Shown here: one piece after another, positions 1 to 9,271 of the stretch
Position numbering within the stretch: position 1 is the stretch's first letter
How the letters are laid out: each line of letters starts with the position of its first letter
Assembly (NCBI GenBank): GCA_918797485.1
Contig: CAKKNE010000005.1
Location: 558,001 to 622,000 of the forward strand
Reading direction: 5' to 3'
Source: Pelagomonas calceolata
Lineage: Eukaryota > Sar > Pelagophyceae > Pelagomonadales > Pelagomonadaceae
DNA length: 64,000 bases
Made by a program: the position numbers and the translations under genes
The notes under the pieces: model-generated
Told to the model about the DNA's origin: nothing
Databases searched by the model: none
What the model saw: the letters and a program-made list of their open reading frames with translations, nothing else

Positions 1-107
1 TCACAAAACGGGTTTTCCGGCGCCCCGCGGACGGACTCGGGTCAGTGCTAGAGGGGCTGCTCAATAAGCGACCCTCTGAGTAGCGGGAATTTGTTCCATT
101 CTTACTC

Positions 108-815
108 CTACCGGACGCATCGCGCGTACCACGCGCTCCGCTGCGCCGCGACGCCAGCCTCGAACGCCGCACGCACAACGCCGTCGTCGGGATCATCCAC
201 CCAAGAGGCGTCGCAGGTCCCCAGGGACGACGAGACGTCGCTGGATGACGCGTCGTCCTCTCCGGGAAACGCCCGGAGCAGCGCGCGCCACTCCGAACCA
301 CGCAAGTAATTCGACGCCCACCCAGCGCCTAACCGTTCCAAATCGACGCACGCCAGCGCGAGGGGCAGGTCGTAGAGCTGCGCGAGGAGGTAGGCCGCAA
401 AGGCGCGCGAGCCCCGGCCGCAGACGTAGACCGGAGGTCCCTCGACCAAGTGCGGCGCCAGGTTCCGCGCCTGCACCACGACGTCGTCCGACACGACCTC
501 AGCGATGCGGAAGTCGTACTCGAGCCGCTCCAGCGCGCCCCTTCTTTCCCAGTGGGGATCCGGCCCGACCATCAAGAGCCCAGGCACGGCCCAGAAGCTT
601 CCGGGAATCGGGCCCGCTCGACTGCGGAAGGGGAAGGGCGGCGCCCGCGCCAGTATGGCGGGGTGCGGCCGCCACGCGAGCGCCGGTTCAGGCTCCGGTC
701 CCGGTAACGGGCGCGGCGGGTAGACGTAGTTCGCTCGGTGGTGGTCTATCGGTTCGTCGTCGTCGCCGTGCGGGAGCCAGGGGTCGTCGCTGCGCGGAGG
801 CAGGACGTCGGTCAT
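108..815 (-). CDS. Dual-specificity-phosphatase-like protein, probably inactive
   Basis: A 235-residue protein starting at MTDVLPP; the frame is open further upstream but only from a GTG codon. The middle (about residues 72-150) looks like a dual-specificity phosphatase core: a stretch GSFWAVPGLLMVGPDPHW followed by VYVCGRGSRAFAAYLLAQLY, the place where active enzymes have HCxxGxxR. Here the loop is CGRGSR, one residue short, so catalysis is doubtful. The tail is acidic and serine-rich. It is head-to-head with the oxygenase gene at 1149, with a conserved promoter motif between them. The family call is by eye and weak; it could be an unrelated protein. Bases 1-107 before its stop codon hold nothing I recognise. 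Confidence 0.5.
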   Translation of the reverse strand: MTDVLPPRSDDPWLPHGDDDEPIDHHRANYVYPPRPLPGPEPEPALAWRPHPAILARAPPFPFRSRAGPIPGSFWAVPGLLMVGPDPHWERRGALERLEYDFRIAEVVSDDVVVQARNLAPHLVEGPPVYVCGRGSRAFAAYLLAQLYDLPLALACVDLERLGAGWASNYLRGSEWRALLRAFPGEDDASSSDVSSSLGTCDASWVDDPDDGVVRAAFEAGVAAQRSAWYARCVR

Positions 816-1010
816 CGTTTTCGCAGAGTGGCCGCGTGACACTGTGGCCTTTGTCGGAGAGCGTAGGGGCAGCCCCTCACTGGCGCCGCGGCGGCCGGCG
901 TCCCGTGGCGGCGGGCGTCTGGCGCTTAGAAAGGGTCAGTTGGGCTTGTGCTGGACGTCCGCGACGCACTCGGGCTCCGCAAGCCTCCTGAGAGCCTCGG
1001 GGCGCTGTGC

Positions 1011-1034
1011 GCTAGTGTCTTACATGCCGCTAGC
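1011..1034 (+). promoter_or_regulatory. Recurrent bidirectional-promoter motif, copy 1
   Basis: GCTAGTGTCTTAC, four bases, CGCTAGC. It lies in the 333-bp gap between the divergent genes starting at 815 (minus) and 1149 (plus). A TATAAAG string at 1119-1125 follows it. The role is inferred from recurrence in this window. Confidence 0.65.
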
Positions 1035-1148
1035 TCAGCTCAGCGCTCTCACGTTCAAGCGCTGCTGTCGCGACCGCTGGGCCACGAAAAAATACCTTGG
1101 TGCAGTCATTCAGACCCATATAAAGTCGCGGATCCACGCCAGCCAGCG

Positions 1149-2036
1149 ATGCGGGTCGTGGTGCCGCTCGCAGCGCTGCTGCTCGGGACGACCGTCGAGC
1201 CGCTCGCGCTGAAGAGGAGAGGAGGCCTCACGAAAAGCAAGAAGAAAAAGAAGCTCAAGAAGGCACCGCCGCCCGCGCCCGTCGCGCGGGCGCCGCGGGC
1301 GCCGCTCTCGTGGTCGCTCTCGCCGGAAGAGCACATGGCCGCCGTCTCAAATGCAGTCGCGAGCGCCGCCGACGGCATACAAACAGCGCTCGCCGACGGC
1401 AACTTCTTCGCAAAAGAGTCGTTCCTCGACGAGAGGAGTGTACAAGCGATGGCTGAGGAAGCAAGACGCCTAGATCCTACACTAGTGCCGTCACAGTCGA
1501 CGCGCTACGAAGCCGGAAATACAATCGCCTACGACAAGGAGGGCGTGCGGTCGACGCAAATTCTGGGAGGGAACGATTATGACAAGGCGCCGCGACTGAC
1601 CGAATACGTGGTTTCGCTCACGGCAGCCCTGTCGGGCGTCGCCGGGCAAGTGAGACCGCTCTCGCCGAGTCGCCAGACGAACAAACTCGCGGTCTGCGAT
1701 GCGATCGGCGCGTCGTACCCAAAACACATCGATAATGGCGGTGGTGATGACCCGCGCCTGCTGACCGCTATATTATATTTGAGTGGAGATGTCGACGGGG
1801 GCCGCTTCCGCTCATATCAAGCGACGGAGGACGTCGTCACGGCGGAGGTCGCGCCGGCGCCGGGCACCTTTGTGTGCTTCTGGAGCGACCGCCTCGTCCA
1901 CGACGTCTCCGCCGTCACCCGTTTAGATGAGGCGCGGTGGGCGCTGACCGTCTGGCTCTGCACGGACGACGACGTCGTCGAGGCGACGCCCGATGAAGTC
2001 CTAGCGGCGCACTGGCCACATCTAAGAGACAGTTAG
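1149..2036 (+). CDS. 2-oxoglutarate/Fe(II) oxygenase, prolyl-4-hydroxylase (EGLN) type
   Basis: A 295-residue protein with a hydrophobic N-terminus (MRVVVPLAALLLG), suggesting entry into the secretory pathway or plastid, then a lysine-rich linker. The catalytic fold is in the second half: iron ligands HxD at H193/D195 (YPKHIDNG), distal H251 (DRLVHDV) and an arginine at 263 (EARWALTVWL) expected to bind 2-oxoglutarate. The string LTAILYLSGDVDGGRFRSY is typical of prolyl 4-hydroxylases and of the EGLN oxygen-sensing enzymes. The substrate cannot be told. The frame is open upstream, but ATG at 1149 is the first good start. Its stop is 5 bp from that of the convergent gene at 2042. Confidence 0.85.
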   Translation: MRVVVPLAALLLGTTVEPLALKRRGGLTKSKKKKKLKKAPPPAPVARAPRAPLSWSLSPEEHMAAVSNAVASAADGIQTALADGNFFAKESFLDERSVQAMAEEARRLDPTLVPSQSTRYEAGNTIAYDKEGVRSTQILGGNDYDKAPRLTEYVVSLTAALSGVAGQVRPLSPSRQTNKLAVCDAIGASYPKHIDNGGGDDPRLLTAILYLSGDVDGGRFRSYQATEDVVTAEVAPAPGTFVCFWSDRLVHDVSAVTRLDEARWALTVWLCTDDDVVEATPDEVLAAHWPHLRDS

Positions 2037-2041
2037 TTTGT

Positions 2042-2689
2042 TTAGGCCCAATCATCATCCCCCCCGCCGTCGCCCCAGTCGTCGCCGCCGCCCGAGTTGT
2101 GGTCCACCGGCTCATGGGACGACGACGAGCCGCCGCCGAACATCGACCCCATGACGGAATGCGCAACACTGGAACCGGCGCCGAAGGCCATGCCCTGGGC
2201 CATCGTCTGGCCCAGCCCCGACATCATGCCGCCGCCTTGTTGCTGGGGCTGGCCGAGCGCGAAGCCCTGCTGCTGCTGGAGCTGACCACCTTGCCCAGGT
2301 TGCTGTTGTAAGGCGGGGCACGGCTCGCCGATGGCCGTGGTCTCATCGGTATCAATATTCCACCAGTAGACGCCGCCGTTCGCTTCTACCGGCTCCCACA
2401 CCGGTTTTTCCACCCCAACCGCGGTGACGAGGCCCGTCATGGGGTTGTGGTAGTACGTGCCCTGCGTCTCCGGATCCACGACGGGGTGCCAGTCGTGCGG
2501 CTCCAGTTCCTTCGGCGGCGGGGCGCCTCGCGCCGGTGCGGTGTCGGACGGCGGCGGGGCGCCACGGTCCGAGAAGGCGCGCAGGGACTGCGCGGACCGG
2601 AGGGCTAGGGCCGGGGCCCCGCGGCGCCACGCTTGAGCTCCTACGGGCGCGGCGCGCTGGAGGAGGAGGCGTGCGGCGCGCAGAGACAT
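2042..2689 (-). CDS. WW-domain protein with mitochondrial presequence and CHCH-type Gly/Met tract
   Basis: A 215-residue protein. The N-terminus (MSLRAARLLLQRAAP...) is rich in Arg, Ala and Leu without acidic residues, as in mitochondrial presequences. Two WW-like modules follow at about residues 66-95 (DWHPVVDPETQGTYYHNP) and 96-122 (WEPVEANGGVYWWNIDT). A Gln-rich stretch leads into a Gly/Met/Ala segment (GMAFGAGSSVAHSVMGSMFG) that resembles the central helix of CHCHD2/CHCHD10-type proteins, but the twin CX9C motifs of that family are absent. The end is Gly/Asp-rich. The ATG at 2689 was preferred to upstream non-ATG codons. Role unknown; proline-ligand binding is likely. Confidence 0.75.
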   Translation of the reverse strand: MSLRAARLLLQRAAPVGAQAWRRGAPALALRSAQSLRAFSDRGAPPPSDTAPARGAPPPKELEPHDWHPVVDPETQGTYYHNPMTGLVTAVGVEKPVWEPVEANGGVYWWNIDTDETTAIGEPCPALQQQPGQGGQLQQQQGFALGQPQQQGGGMMSGLGQTMAQGMAFGAGSSVAHSVMGSMFGGGSSSSHEPVDHNSGGGDDWGDGGGDDDWA

Positions 2690-2830
2690 CTCTGGCTGCG
2701 GGTCCTTCTTGTGCGGCGACAGGCGTCGTAGGCGGAGTGGCTTGTGGTGGACGCGTGAGAGTTCCTGGAGAGCTCGCAACGCTATGCCTGAAAAGCCCGC
2801 AACCGTGGCGTTCGAGCAAAGCTCTGGTTG

Positions 2831-2854
2831 TCTAGTGTCTTACAAGACGCTAGC
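2831..2854 (+). promoter_or_regulatory. Recurrent bidirectional-promoter motif, copy 2
   Basis: TCTAGTGTCTTAC, four bases, CGCTAGC, followed by a T-run (GGCGGTTTTTTAGCC). It sits in the 336-bp gap between divergent starts at 2689 and 3026. Confidence 0.65.
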
Positions 2855-3025
2855 GGCGGTTTTTTAGCCAGCCAATATCACGCCTGCGAGACGCGCAGCG
2901 GCCCAGAGCGGTCTCTCGGAGAAGTTCTGAACACTGCGAACCGCGCGCGGCCACGAAATCGGCACGAAACAGCAGCAAAAACACACCCCACACGGTCCAG
3001 CGCTCGCACGCCGCCGCAGACACAA

Positions 3026-4790
3026 ATGGCCACCTCGATGGAAGTCGGCCTCGGAACCGTAGAAATCGACAACGCCGACGTCATTAGATTGGTCCTCCAG
3101 TATCTCCGGGAGGCGGGCCTCACGGGCGCCGCGGCCGAGCTCGAGAGAGAGGCAGACGTAAGACTCAACGCGTTGACAAATAAGGCGTCATTGGTCGAGG
3201 ACGTGCGCAAGGGCCGCTGGGAGAAGGCCTTACCGCGGTTGAATGGGTTGGACCTGCCGCGACAAGCGTCCTGTGATTTGTGGGAACATATAGTAAGGGA
3301 ATTAGTGGCATCGAGAGAGCCCAAGGCGGCCAAAAGTGTCCTGGAGGGCGCGTCACCTCTGCTATATTTGCGCGAGACGGATCCTGGAAGGTTAGATGCT
3401 TTGAAACGACTCGTTTCCAGATCCGCGGAGTTTGAACGACTAGGGGGCCAGGCGTATAGCGCCCAGGACACGGTCGACGCCTTCCCTGAGGACTCCCGAG
3501 ATGTTAAGAGGAGAAAGCTGTCCGAGACCATCGACAGCGCTCTTGGGGAGGTGGCTCCCGAGAGACTAGCATCACTCCTCGGCGCTGCACTCAGGTGGAG
3601 AGCCCACACGGGTCGAAGTGAGGCAGGCCGCGTCGACATCTTTAGAGGTAGTGCAAAGAAGGCCAAGCTCGAGGCCGAGAAGCCACCTCGCAGACAAGCG
3701 GGCGCGTTACGGCTCGGCGAGGGCTCGCGGCCTCTATGTCTCTGTTTCAGTGGAGACGGCACGGCGCTGATCACTGGTTCGTCAGACGGCTTCATCGAAG
3801 TGTGGGATCCCGCATTGTGCAGATTAAGGCAGGACCTCGTGTACCAGGCGCGCCACGGCGTCCTTCTTCTTCGACCGCCTCTCTGATGGAGACGAGTCGC
3901 CTCGACGGCGCGAGACCGCCGCGCGACCGCGAAACCGCACGCAGGCCAAGGACGAGCTCATGCTGCACGACGCGCCCGTGTTGGCGGTACAAGCATCTCC
4001 TGATTCCACCGCGTTAGCCTCGGGATGTAGAGACGGCACTCTCAAGGTCTGGCGGCTGTCTACCGGTGCCTGCGCGCGCAAGTTCGCCAAGGCCCAGCAG
4101 GGCGCCGTGACGTGCATCGCATGGTCGAGAGACGGCAGTCAACTCATCACCGGTGGCGCGGACGGCGTCGTTCGTACGCATGGCCTGAAGTCGGGACGGC
4201 AGCTCCAGCAGTTCTCCCACTCCGCGTCGGGCTCTACCTGTTCCGTGGGATTCGTGTCCGACTCCACAATCATATCGGCGGCCTCTGATGGAAGGGTAAC
4301 GTTGTGGGACGCGCGGTCGGCGTCGTCGCTGCAGTCGCTGACGGCGCCCGAAGCCCTGGCTAAACGAGATAGAGTCGAAGTCGCCTCGACCTCAAGAAAC
4401 GTGGCCGTCGTCTCTTTGTTATCTGTCGAGGGCCCCAAATTCGTCGTGGTCGATCGATCAGCAACAGCTATCTTAGTAGATGTGCGGTCGGGCAAGGTCC
4501 ACGCGTCCTACTCGTCTTCCTCAGAACCGCAGCGCGCTTTGCCACCGGAAGCGCCGCGGAAGCCTACGACGGGTGGTGTTTTTGTGGCAGCCTGTTGTTC
4601 CCAGCCTCGGCGCGACTACGTCTACTGCGTGACCGAGGAGGGTTTTCTGTATGCGTTCGTGACGCAGACCGGCGTGTTGGAGCGAATCCTGGATCTCGGC
4701 GAGGCGTGCTCCGGCCTGGAGGCGCACCCTTCGTTAAATACAATCGCGTGCTGGGGCGCTTCCGACGTCGTCCGGCTCTGGAAACACTAA
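3026..4790 (+). CDS. SMU1: SMU1-type WD40 splicing factor
   Basis: Exons 3026-3847 and 3945-4790 (555 residues) read best as SMU1, the LisH/CTLH/WD40 partner of RED in the spliceosomal B complex. The N-terminus MATSMEVGLGTVEIDNADVI leads into a LisH helix pair (IRLVLQYLREAGLTGAAAEL) and a CTLH region. WD repeats begin at GEGSRPLCLCFSGDGTALIT and run to the end (ACWGASDVVRLWKH). Fragments such as GSSDGFIEVWDP and TGGADGVVRTHGLKSGR are close to the animal protein. The intron removes a frame change. The donor is unsettled: GC at 3848 keeps the conserved YQ|A junction, whereas the only nearby in-phase GT, at 3839, would delete three conserved residues. Confidence 0.9.
3848..3944 (+). other. Intron of SMU1, GC-AG by best reading
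   Basis: It ends CACGCAG and is bounded by the frame change in SMU1. It contains GAGTCGCCTCGACGGCGCGAG-like text related to the GTCGCGxCGATGGCGTGG core found in other introns here. The clear inverted ends of a young introner are missing. Confidence 0.6.
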
Positions 4791-4801
4791 CACTTATACA
4801 T

Positions 4802-5779
4802 CTATGTCGCCCTACGGATTATGACACCGTTGTCGATCACGGTGCCATGCCTGTCGGCGGCATGTCCTGGAACCGCTTGCAACACGAGGGGAGCCTTCTC
4901 CCTAATCTCCTCGGGCACCGGCGCCCTCCTCGAGTCATCTCCGGCGACGGCCCAGACCTTCTGGCGCGTCTTCGCCGGTAATAGGTAGGTTGCGGTCGCG
5001 AGCGACACGCGCGCCCACCGCGGTAAAGGGTAGACGACCACGCACCGCAACCGCTCGGGATAGCAGTCCGGCACCGTCCTTGCGAGCTCTCGTATCAAGG
5101 GCCAGAAGGCCGTGGCCCCGTGGTTCGGCCAGCCCTTGCCGGCTCGACAGTCGATCAGAACGACAAACTGCGCCGCATCCTCGGAAGCGAGGGCCGCATC
5201 CAACGTGCGGCAGACGTGCGCCGCGTAACTACTGGAAGAGATTTGAGACGGGTCGAAGCGCGCACCTTCTACTAACACTACACGATCACCTCGCTTGCCG
5301 ACGCCGTCGTCCTGATGTAATCGCTCGCCAAGGGCGATGAAGCGCGACGGCGACGACTCTCCACCGACTACTAACGGTGCCGCCTTCCGTTGTAATGTCT
5401 CGGCCGCGCCCTCACCTAAACGCCAGCGCTGGTAGGCCCTATAGAATTCGACGGCGCCGCCGTCCGGCCGCGCGTCGGCGAACCGTCGGAGCTCGGCCCG
5501 CGGCGCCGCCGGGAAGTGGCGTCTTAGGATAGCGACCTTGCCGTCGTCGTCGTCGTCACTACTGCTGCTTGACGGCGCGTCGGCGGCGCCCCAACGAGCA
5601 TTTCGCTCGGTCTGTGACACTTGGCGCAGTGCGAACGGTGGATGGTCGTACACATCGTCTCGCCTGGGACCGTCCCGTCGCGCCGACGCGTCGCCGTCGC
5701 TGCGAGCGCGATCGTTGGCGGCATAGGAAGCCATTGTTGCGGCCGCTGCGCGCACGGCAACTCTGCGGGCCACCAGCAT
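4802..5779 (-). CDS. CRAL-TRIO (Sec14-like) lipid-binding protein
   Basis: A 325-residue protein. After a basic N-terminus and an acidic, Ser/Asp-rich linker, a short helical region (ILRRHFPAAPRAELRRFADARP...FYRAYQRWR) matches the N-terminal helices of CRAL-TRIO proteins. The lobe that follows carries FVVLIDCRAGKGWPNH and RLRCVVVYPLPRWARVSL, the usual beta strand and lipid-exchange-loop pattern. Such proteins carry phosphoinositides, tocopherol or other hydrophobic ligands between membranes. ATG at 5779 gives an Arg/Ala-rich leader (MLVARRVAVRAAAATM) that might target mitochondria; a second ATG at 5734 (MASYAAND) would give a cytosolic form. It converges on SMU1 with 11 bp between stop codons. 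Confidence 0.8.
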   Translation of the reverse strand: MLVARRVAVRAAAATMASYAANDRARSDGDASARRDGPRRDDVYDHPPFALRQVSQTERNARWGAADAPSSSSSDDDDDGKVAILRRHFPAAPRAELRRFADARPDGGAVEFYRAYQRWRLGEGAAETLQRKAAPLVVGGESSPSRFIALGERLHQDDGVGKRGDRVVLVEGARFDPSQISSSSYAAHVCRTLDAALASEDAAQFVVLIDCRAGKGWPNHGATAFWPLIRELARTVPDCYPERLRCVVVYPLPRWARVSLATATYLLPAKTRQKVWAVAGDDSRRAPVPEEIREKAPLVLQAVPGHAADRHGTVIDNGVIIRRAT

Positions 5780-5934
5780 GTAGGGCCTCAAACTCGCTGG
5801 TGCCGGTTCGGAATCACACCCAGTTTTCTCACGCAGCGAGGAATGCTGTAGGGTCGCGATGCACGACCTTCACGTCGACGCGTATGGTTGAGCAGGGGCT
5901 GGCGAGGGGTCTTTTGGTCCAGGCTGGCTGGAGC

Positions 5935-5957
5935 TCTAGTGTGTCTCTGCCGCTAGC
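5935..5957 (+). promoter_or_regulatory. Recurrent bidirectional-promoter motif, copy 3 (variant)
   Basis: TCTAGTGTGTCTC, three bases, CGCTAGC; the inner CTTAC is replaced by TCTC. It is in the 346-bp gap between divergent starts at 5779 and 6126, with a TTTTTGCC string downstream. Confidence 0.6.
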
Positions 5958-6125
5958 ACGAATTCTTTAAAATTTTTGCCGAGTGGCATTTGAAGGGCGC
6001 GGGAGCGCCAAGGCAGCCTGTGTAGCTGGCATAGTGTAGCCGGCTGTCATAAGAGGCAGTGCTGACGACCGGAGGTGCTGCAGCGATCTCTAAATCCAAA
6101 AAAACTTGAAACACTGAGCAAACCG

Positions 6126-7890
6126 ATGCGCGACGACGCCGCCGACGCGGGCGCTCGGCCCGCACCGATGGCCGAGACCGATGCGCCACCGACCGACACC
6201 ACCGATGCGTCGACGGCGCCAGCAGACAACGAAGAGGCCGTGCCGCGCTACGTCGTCTTACTAGCAATGTGCGCCGCGTTAAATTCGTGCAACCTCGGCT
6301 ACGACATCGGCGTGAACAGCGGTGTGGGCCCCCACCTGCAAGCGAAAGGAGAAGGCATGAATTTATCAGACCTACAATTAGAATTATTTTTTGGCATCTT
6401 CGGTTTAGCAGCAATGCTAGGCGCGGCAGTAGCCTACACGGCGTCGGACGGTTTCGGGAGGAGGAAGGCCTTCGCGTGTACTTCTGCAACCTTCATTATT
6501 GGAGTTTTGTGGACCGCGGCGGCCACGTCCTACGCGTCATTGATGTGCGGACGCTTCGTCACCGGTCTCGGCGTCGGCCTCGGCCTAGCAATAGACCCGG
6601 TCTACATCGCGGAGGTCTCGCCCCCGAAGCATAGAGGTAGATTAGTGACGTGGAGCGAGACCGCAACGAACGTGGGTATATTGTTAGGATTCGTGTCCGG
6701 TTTTGGATTCCGAAACGCGGGGGAGGTGGGATGGCGCTCGATGCTCGCGCTGGGTGCTATTATACCGTCCGTGTTACTGGTGCTCGTGTTTACGTTCATG
6801 CCGGTCCGCGCGCGGCGTCCGTCTCTTCGCGGCGCGGCGCTTGCCGTGCCTTCGCGTCGGTGGCGTCGGGTGCCACCCATATCGCCGCGACGTCGCTTCC
6901 GTGCGCCCCTGACGCGGCGATGGCGTCTCGACTGGCGCCGCCGCGACGCCATCGACGCGACCCACCACCAGAGATCTCACGACGCCCACGACGCGCCCGC
7001 TCCCCGCGCAGGAGTCGCCGCGCTGGCTCGTAGCGAAGGGTCGCAGCGAGGAGGCCAAGCTCATTCTGCGGAGGTGCTATCCACCTAATGCTGATGTGGA
7101 CGCCGTCGTCGCGGCGATACAAGCCGCAATTACCGAAGAGCGCAACGCGTCCAACGCCTACGGCTGGTCCGCGTTGTTGTGGCGGCCGACGAAGACGACG
7201 AAGCGCATGCTCATTGTGGGCGTCGGCGTCGCGATGTCGCAGCAGACGACCGCGATCGAAGCGATCCAGTACTACATCTTGTATATTCTGGCGGACGCCG
7301 GCGTCGAGGCGCGGTCCAAGCAATTTGGGATATTATTACTTATTGGATGTATCAAGGTTGTGGTCATTGTGGTGGCTGGTAGGCTCTTTGACCACCCTCG
7401 TCTAGGCAGGAAGCCTTTATTAACGCTGTCGAACGCGGGCTGCGGAGGATGCCTACTTTTGTTGGCCATCGCGACGGCGACGAGCTCAGCACCACTAGCG
7501 ATTCTGGCGCTCGCATTGTACGTGACGTTTTTCAGTCTGGGCGCGGGCCCGGGGATATGGCTCGTCGCGTCGGAAGTGTTCTCGCTCGGCATCCGCGGCA
7601 AGGCGATGTCCATGGCGACGACGGGCAACCGGGCGCTGGCGACGTTGGTCAGTGCGACGTTCCTGTCGCTGAAGAACGCGCTGGGTGATGTGGGATTTTT
7701 ATTACTCTTCAGCGCGTTGTGTTGCGGGAACGTGATTTTCATTCGGTATTTAGTGCCGGAGACCAAAGGAAAGTCACTGGAGGAGATGCTCGCCTACTTC
7801 GAGGACCTGGCCGGCGAATCGGCGCGCAAGGAGATCGAGCTGCCTGCTTCCCGCTCGCCCGAGGCGACGCCCGAGGCGACCATGGTGTAG
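6126..7890 (+). CDS. Major-facilitator sugar transporter
   Basis: Exons 6126-6803 and 7012-7890 give 518 residues. Signature pieces of the sugar porter family are present: DGFGRRKA after helix 2, VYIAEVSPPKHRGRLVTWSE after helix 4, TFMP|ESPRWLVAKGRSEEA at the exon junction and PETKGKSLEEM at the end. The intron falls exactly between the conserved proline and the ESPRWL motif, which supports the join. About twelve hydrophobic helices can be traced. It should move hexoses, polyols or similar solutes across the plasma or plastid membrane; the substrate is not visible. The N-terminal 40 residues are acidic and hydrophilic. Confidence 0.9.
6804..7011 (+). other. Intron in the sugar transporter, old introner-like
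   Basis: GT at 6804 and AG at 7010-7011 join ...TFMP to ESPRWL.... The 208-bp intron contains GCGGCGATGGCGTCTCG and its near inverse CGACGCCATCGACGCGACC (6944-6962), the same core found in the clear introners. No target duplication is visible. Confidence 0.8.
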
Positions 7891-7926
7891 TTTTGTAATG
7901 TACATGTATTTCTTACTCACACGCCA

Positions 7927-7977
7927 CCACGCCATCGCCGCGACTCACAAGCCTCCACGCCATCGCCGCGACTCACA
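7927..7977 (+). repeat. Two tandem copies of the CCACGCCATCGCCGCGAC core
   Basis: Copies at 7927-7949 and 7955-7977, identical over 23 bases (CCACGCCATCGCCGCGAC plus TCACA), period 28. They fill the gap between the convergent genes ending at 7890 and 7985. The same core lies inside several introns here. Confidence 0.85.
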
Positions 7978-7984
7978 GGGTAGC

Positions 7985-8800
7985 TCAGAGGTCGGCGGCG
8001 AGACCCGCCCAGGGGAATTCGCCCGCGGACGTCGGCGAGGTCACCGCCGGCGCCAGGACCTTCGTGAGGCGCTCGCACGCCGTCGAGCGACTCGCGCACG
8101 TCGCGACGGTCGCCGGCGACATCGTCACCCCGCCGTCTTTGCGGACGAGGCGCACCACGTACGACAGGCGCGCCGCGCCGGCGCCGACGCTGTGAAGGCG
8201 CATATTATCGAAGGAGTTGCCCACGCCTACGGCGTTCCGCCGCGTCGTCGCGAAGAGCCAGAAGAGCGGCCGCGACAGAAAGTTCAGGAGCTTGTGCGGC
8301 CGGCTGTAGATGCCCCACTTAACGATGACGAAGTGGTGCAGCGTCGACACGAGCGGCCAGTCGAGCGTCGCGAGGCTGCCTCCGTCCGGCGTGAGGTTGA
8401 AATGGACGCTCACGAAGTCGTGGTTTCTTATAGAGGAGACGCCGGCAAATTCAAAAGGCCCGAGGCTCTCGTAGTCCCCGTGCCAGTCGACCCGCTTTCC
8501 TTGTGACTCGAAGACGACGTCGAAGGCGATCGCGTGGTCCGGTAACTGCTCGTGGATCTGCTCGCGTAAAGACGCAAACGCCTTGCTGTGAATGTGCATC
8601 GGGGCGTACTGGCGCCGGCTCCAGCCGTAGCTGCCCGCGAGGGTCGGCCCGGAGTTGAAATGGTCTTGGATCGCCGCCCGCTGCTCGGGCGCGAGGCGAA
8701 TGCTCGCCGGCTCGGGCTTGTTTCGCACCAGAAGCATGACGACGACGAGGCCCACTGCGGCGCCGGCGAGGGCCGGGAGAAAGAGGGCGGGGATCTCCAT
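7985..8800 (-). CDS. Single-pass membrane protein with an HxD...H...R pattern
   Basis: A 271-residue protein from ATG at 8800. Residues 2-26 form one membrane anchor (MEIPALFLPALAGAAVGLVV...). The rest is globular. I do not recognise the family, but it holds the residue spacing of 2-oxoglutarate/Fe(II) oxygenases: WHGDYESLG (H107, D109), RLHSVGAGAARLSYVVRL (H203 and R211, eight apart). The strings HFNLTPDGG and NSFDNMRLHSVGAG would suit the double-stranded beta-helix. That reading is inference. The frame extends upstream only from GTG. It is head-to-head with the TauD-type gene; the 471 bp between them (8801-9271) show no copy of the promoter motif and nothing else I can name. Confidence 0.6.
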   Translation of the reverse strand: MEIPALFLPALAGAAVGLVVVMLLVRNKPEPASIRLAPEQRAAIQDHFNSGPTLAGSYGWSRRQYAPMHIHSKAFASLREQIHEQLPDHAIAFDVVFESQGKRVDWHGDYESLGPFEFAGVSSIRNHDFVSVHFNLTPDGGSLATLDWPLVSTLHHFVIVKWGIYSRPHKLLNFLSRPLFWLFATTRRNAVGVGNSFDNMRLHSVGAGAARLSYVVRLVRKDGGVTMSPATVATCASRSTACERLTKVLAPAVTSPTSAGEFPWAGLAADL

Positions 8801-9271
8801 ATAGTGCGCGTATGAAACAAATGACTCTTCGGCTTCTCGTGTCTCTCGGGCCACACGCAGCGGGCCGATCACGCTGCAGTTGTTAATCCAGAGTAAGCGG
8901 GTTGATGGCTACCTCTTCGCAGCGTGAGAGCAGGTGAGAGCTCGTCTCCGTCGCGCAGGAGCCGATTTGATCTCAGTCTCACAAAATGATGCCGGCCGCT
9001 GCCGCCGAGCCGCCTGTCGTGCCTGGAGCTCCGAAGAGCCATAACCTACCCGTGCGACGACTCTTGCGACAGCTCGAGGCGAAGAAGGGCAGTTCGCCTC
9101 CTCGACGGAGGTCGAGTTGTAGCTCTCACTGGCTCGTAAAAACGCTGCCACTGACGCCTGCCGACGCGCGTTTGCAAGCAAAACACGTCCTTTGCACTCG
9201 TCACGTTTCGCACCCTTCGACTCCCTGCAAAAAGTGCAGCCGTAGGACTCGCAACCCTCTGAAAAGCAGCC

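Noticed and set aside
245-991. Plus-strand open frame of 248 codons across the first gene
   Set aside because: Arg/Pro/Ala-rich text with no motif; it is the complement of a better minus-strand gene and a product of high GC.
2878-3795. Minus-strand open frame of 305 codons opposite SMU1
   Set aside because: SMU1 on the plus strand has clear family motifs; this frame has none.
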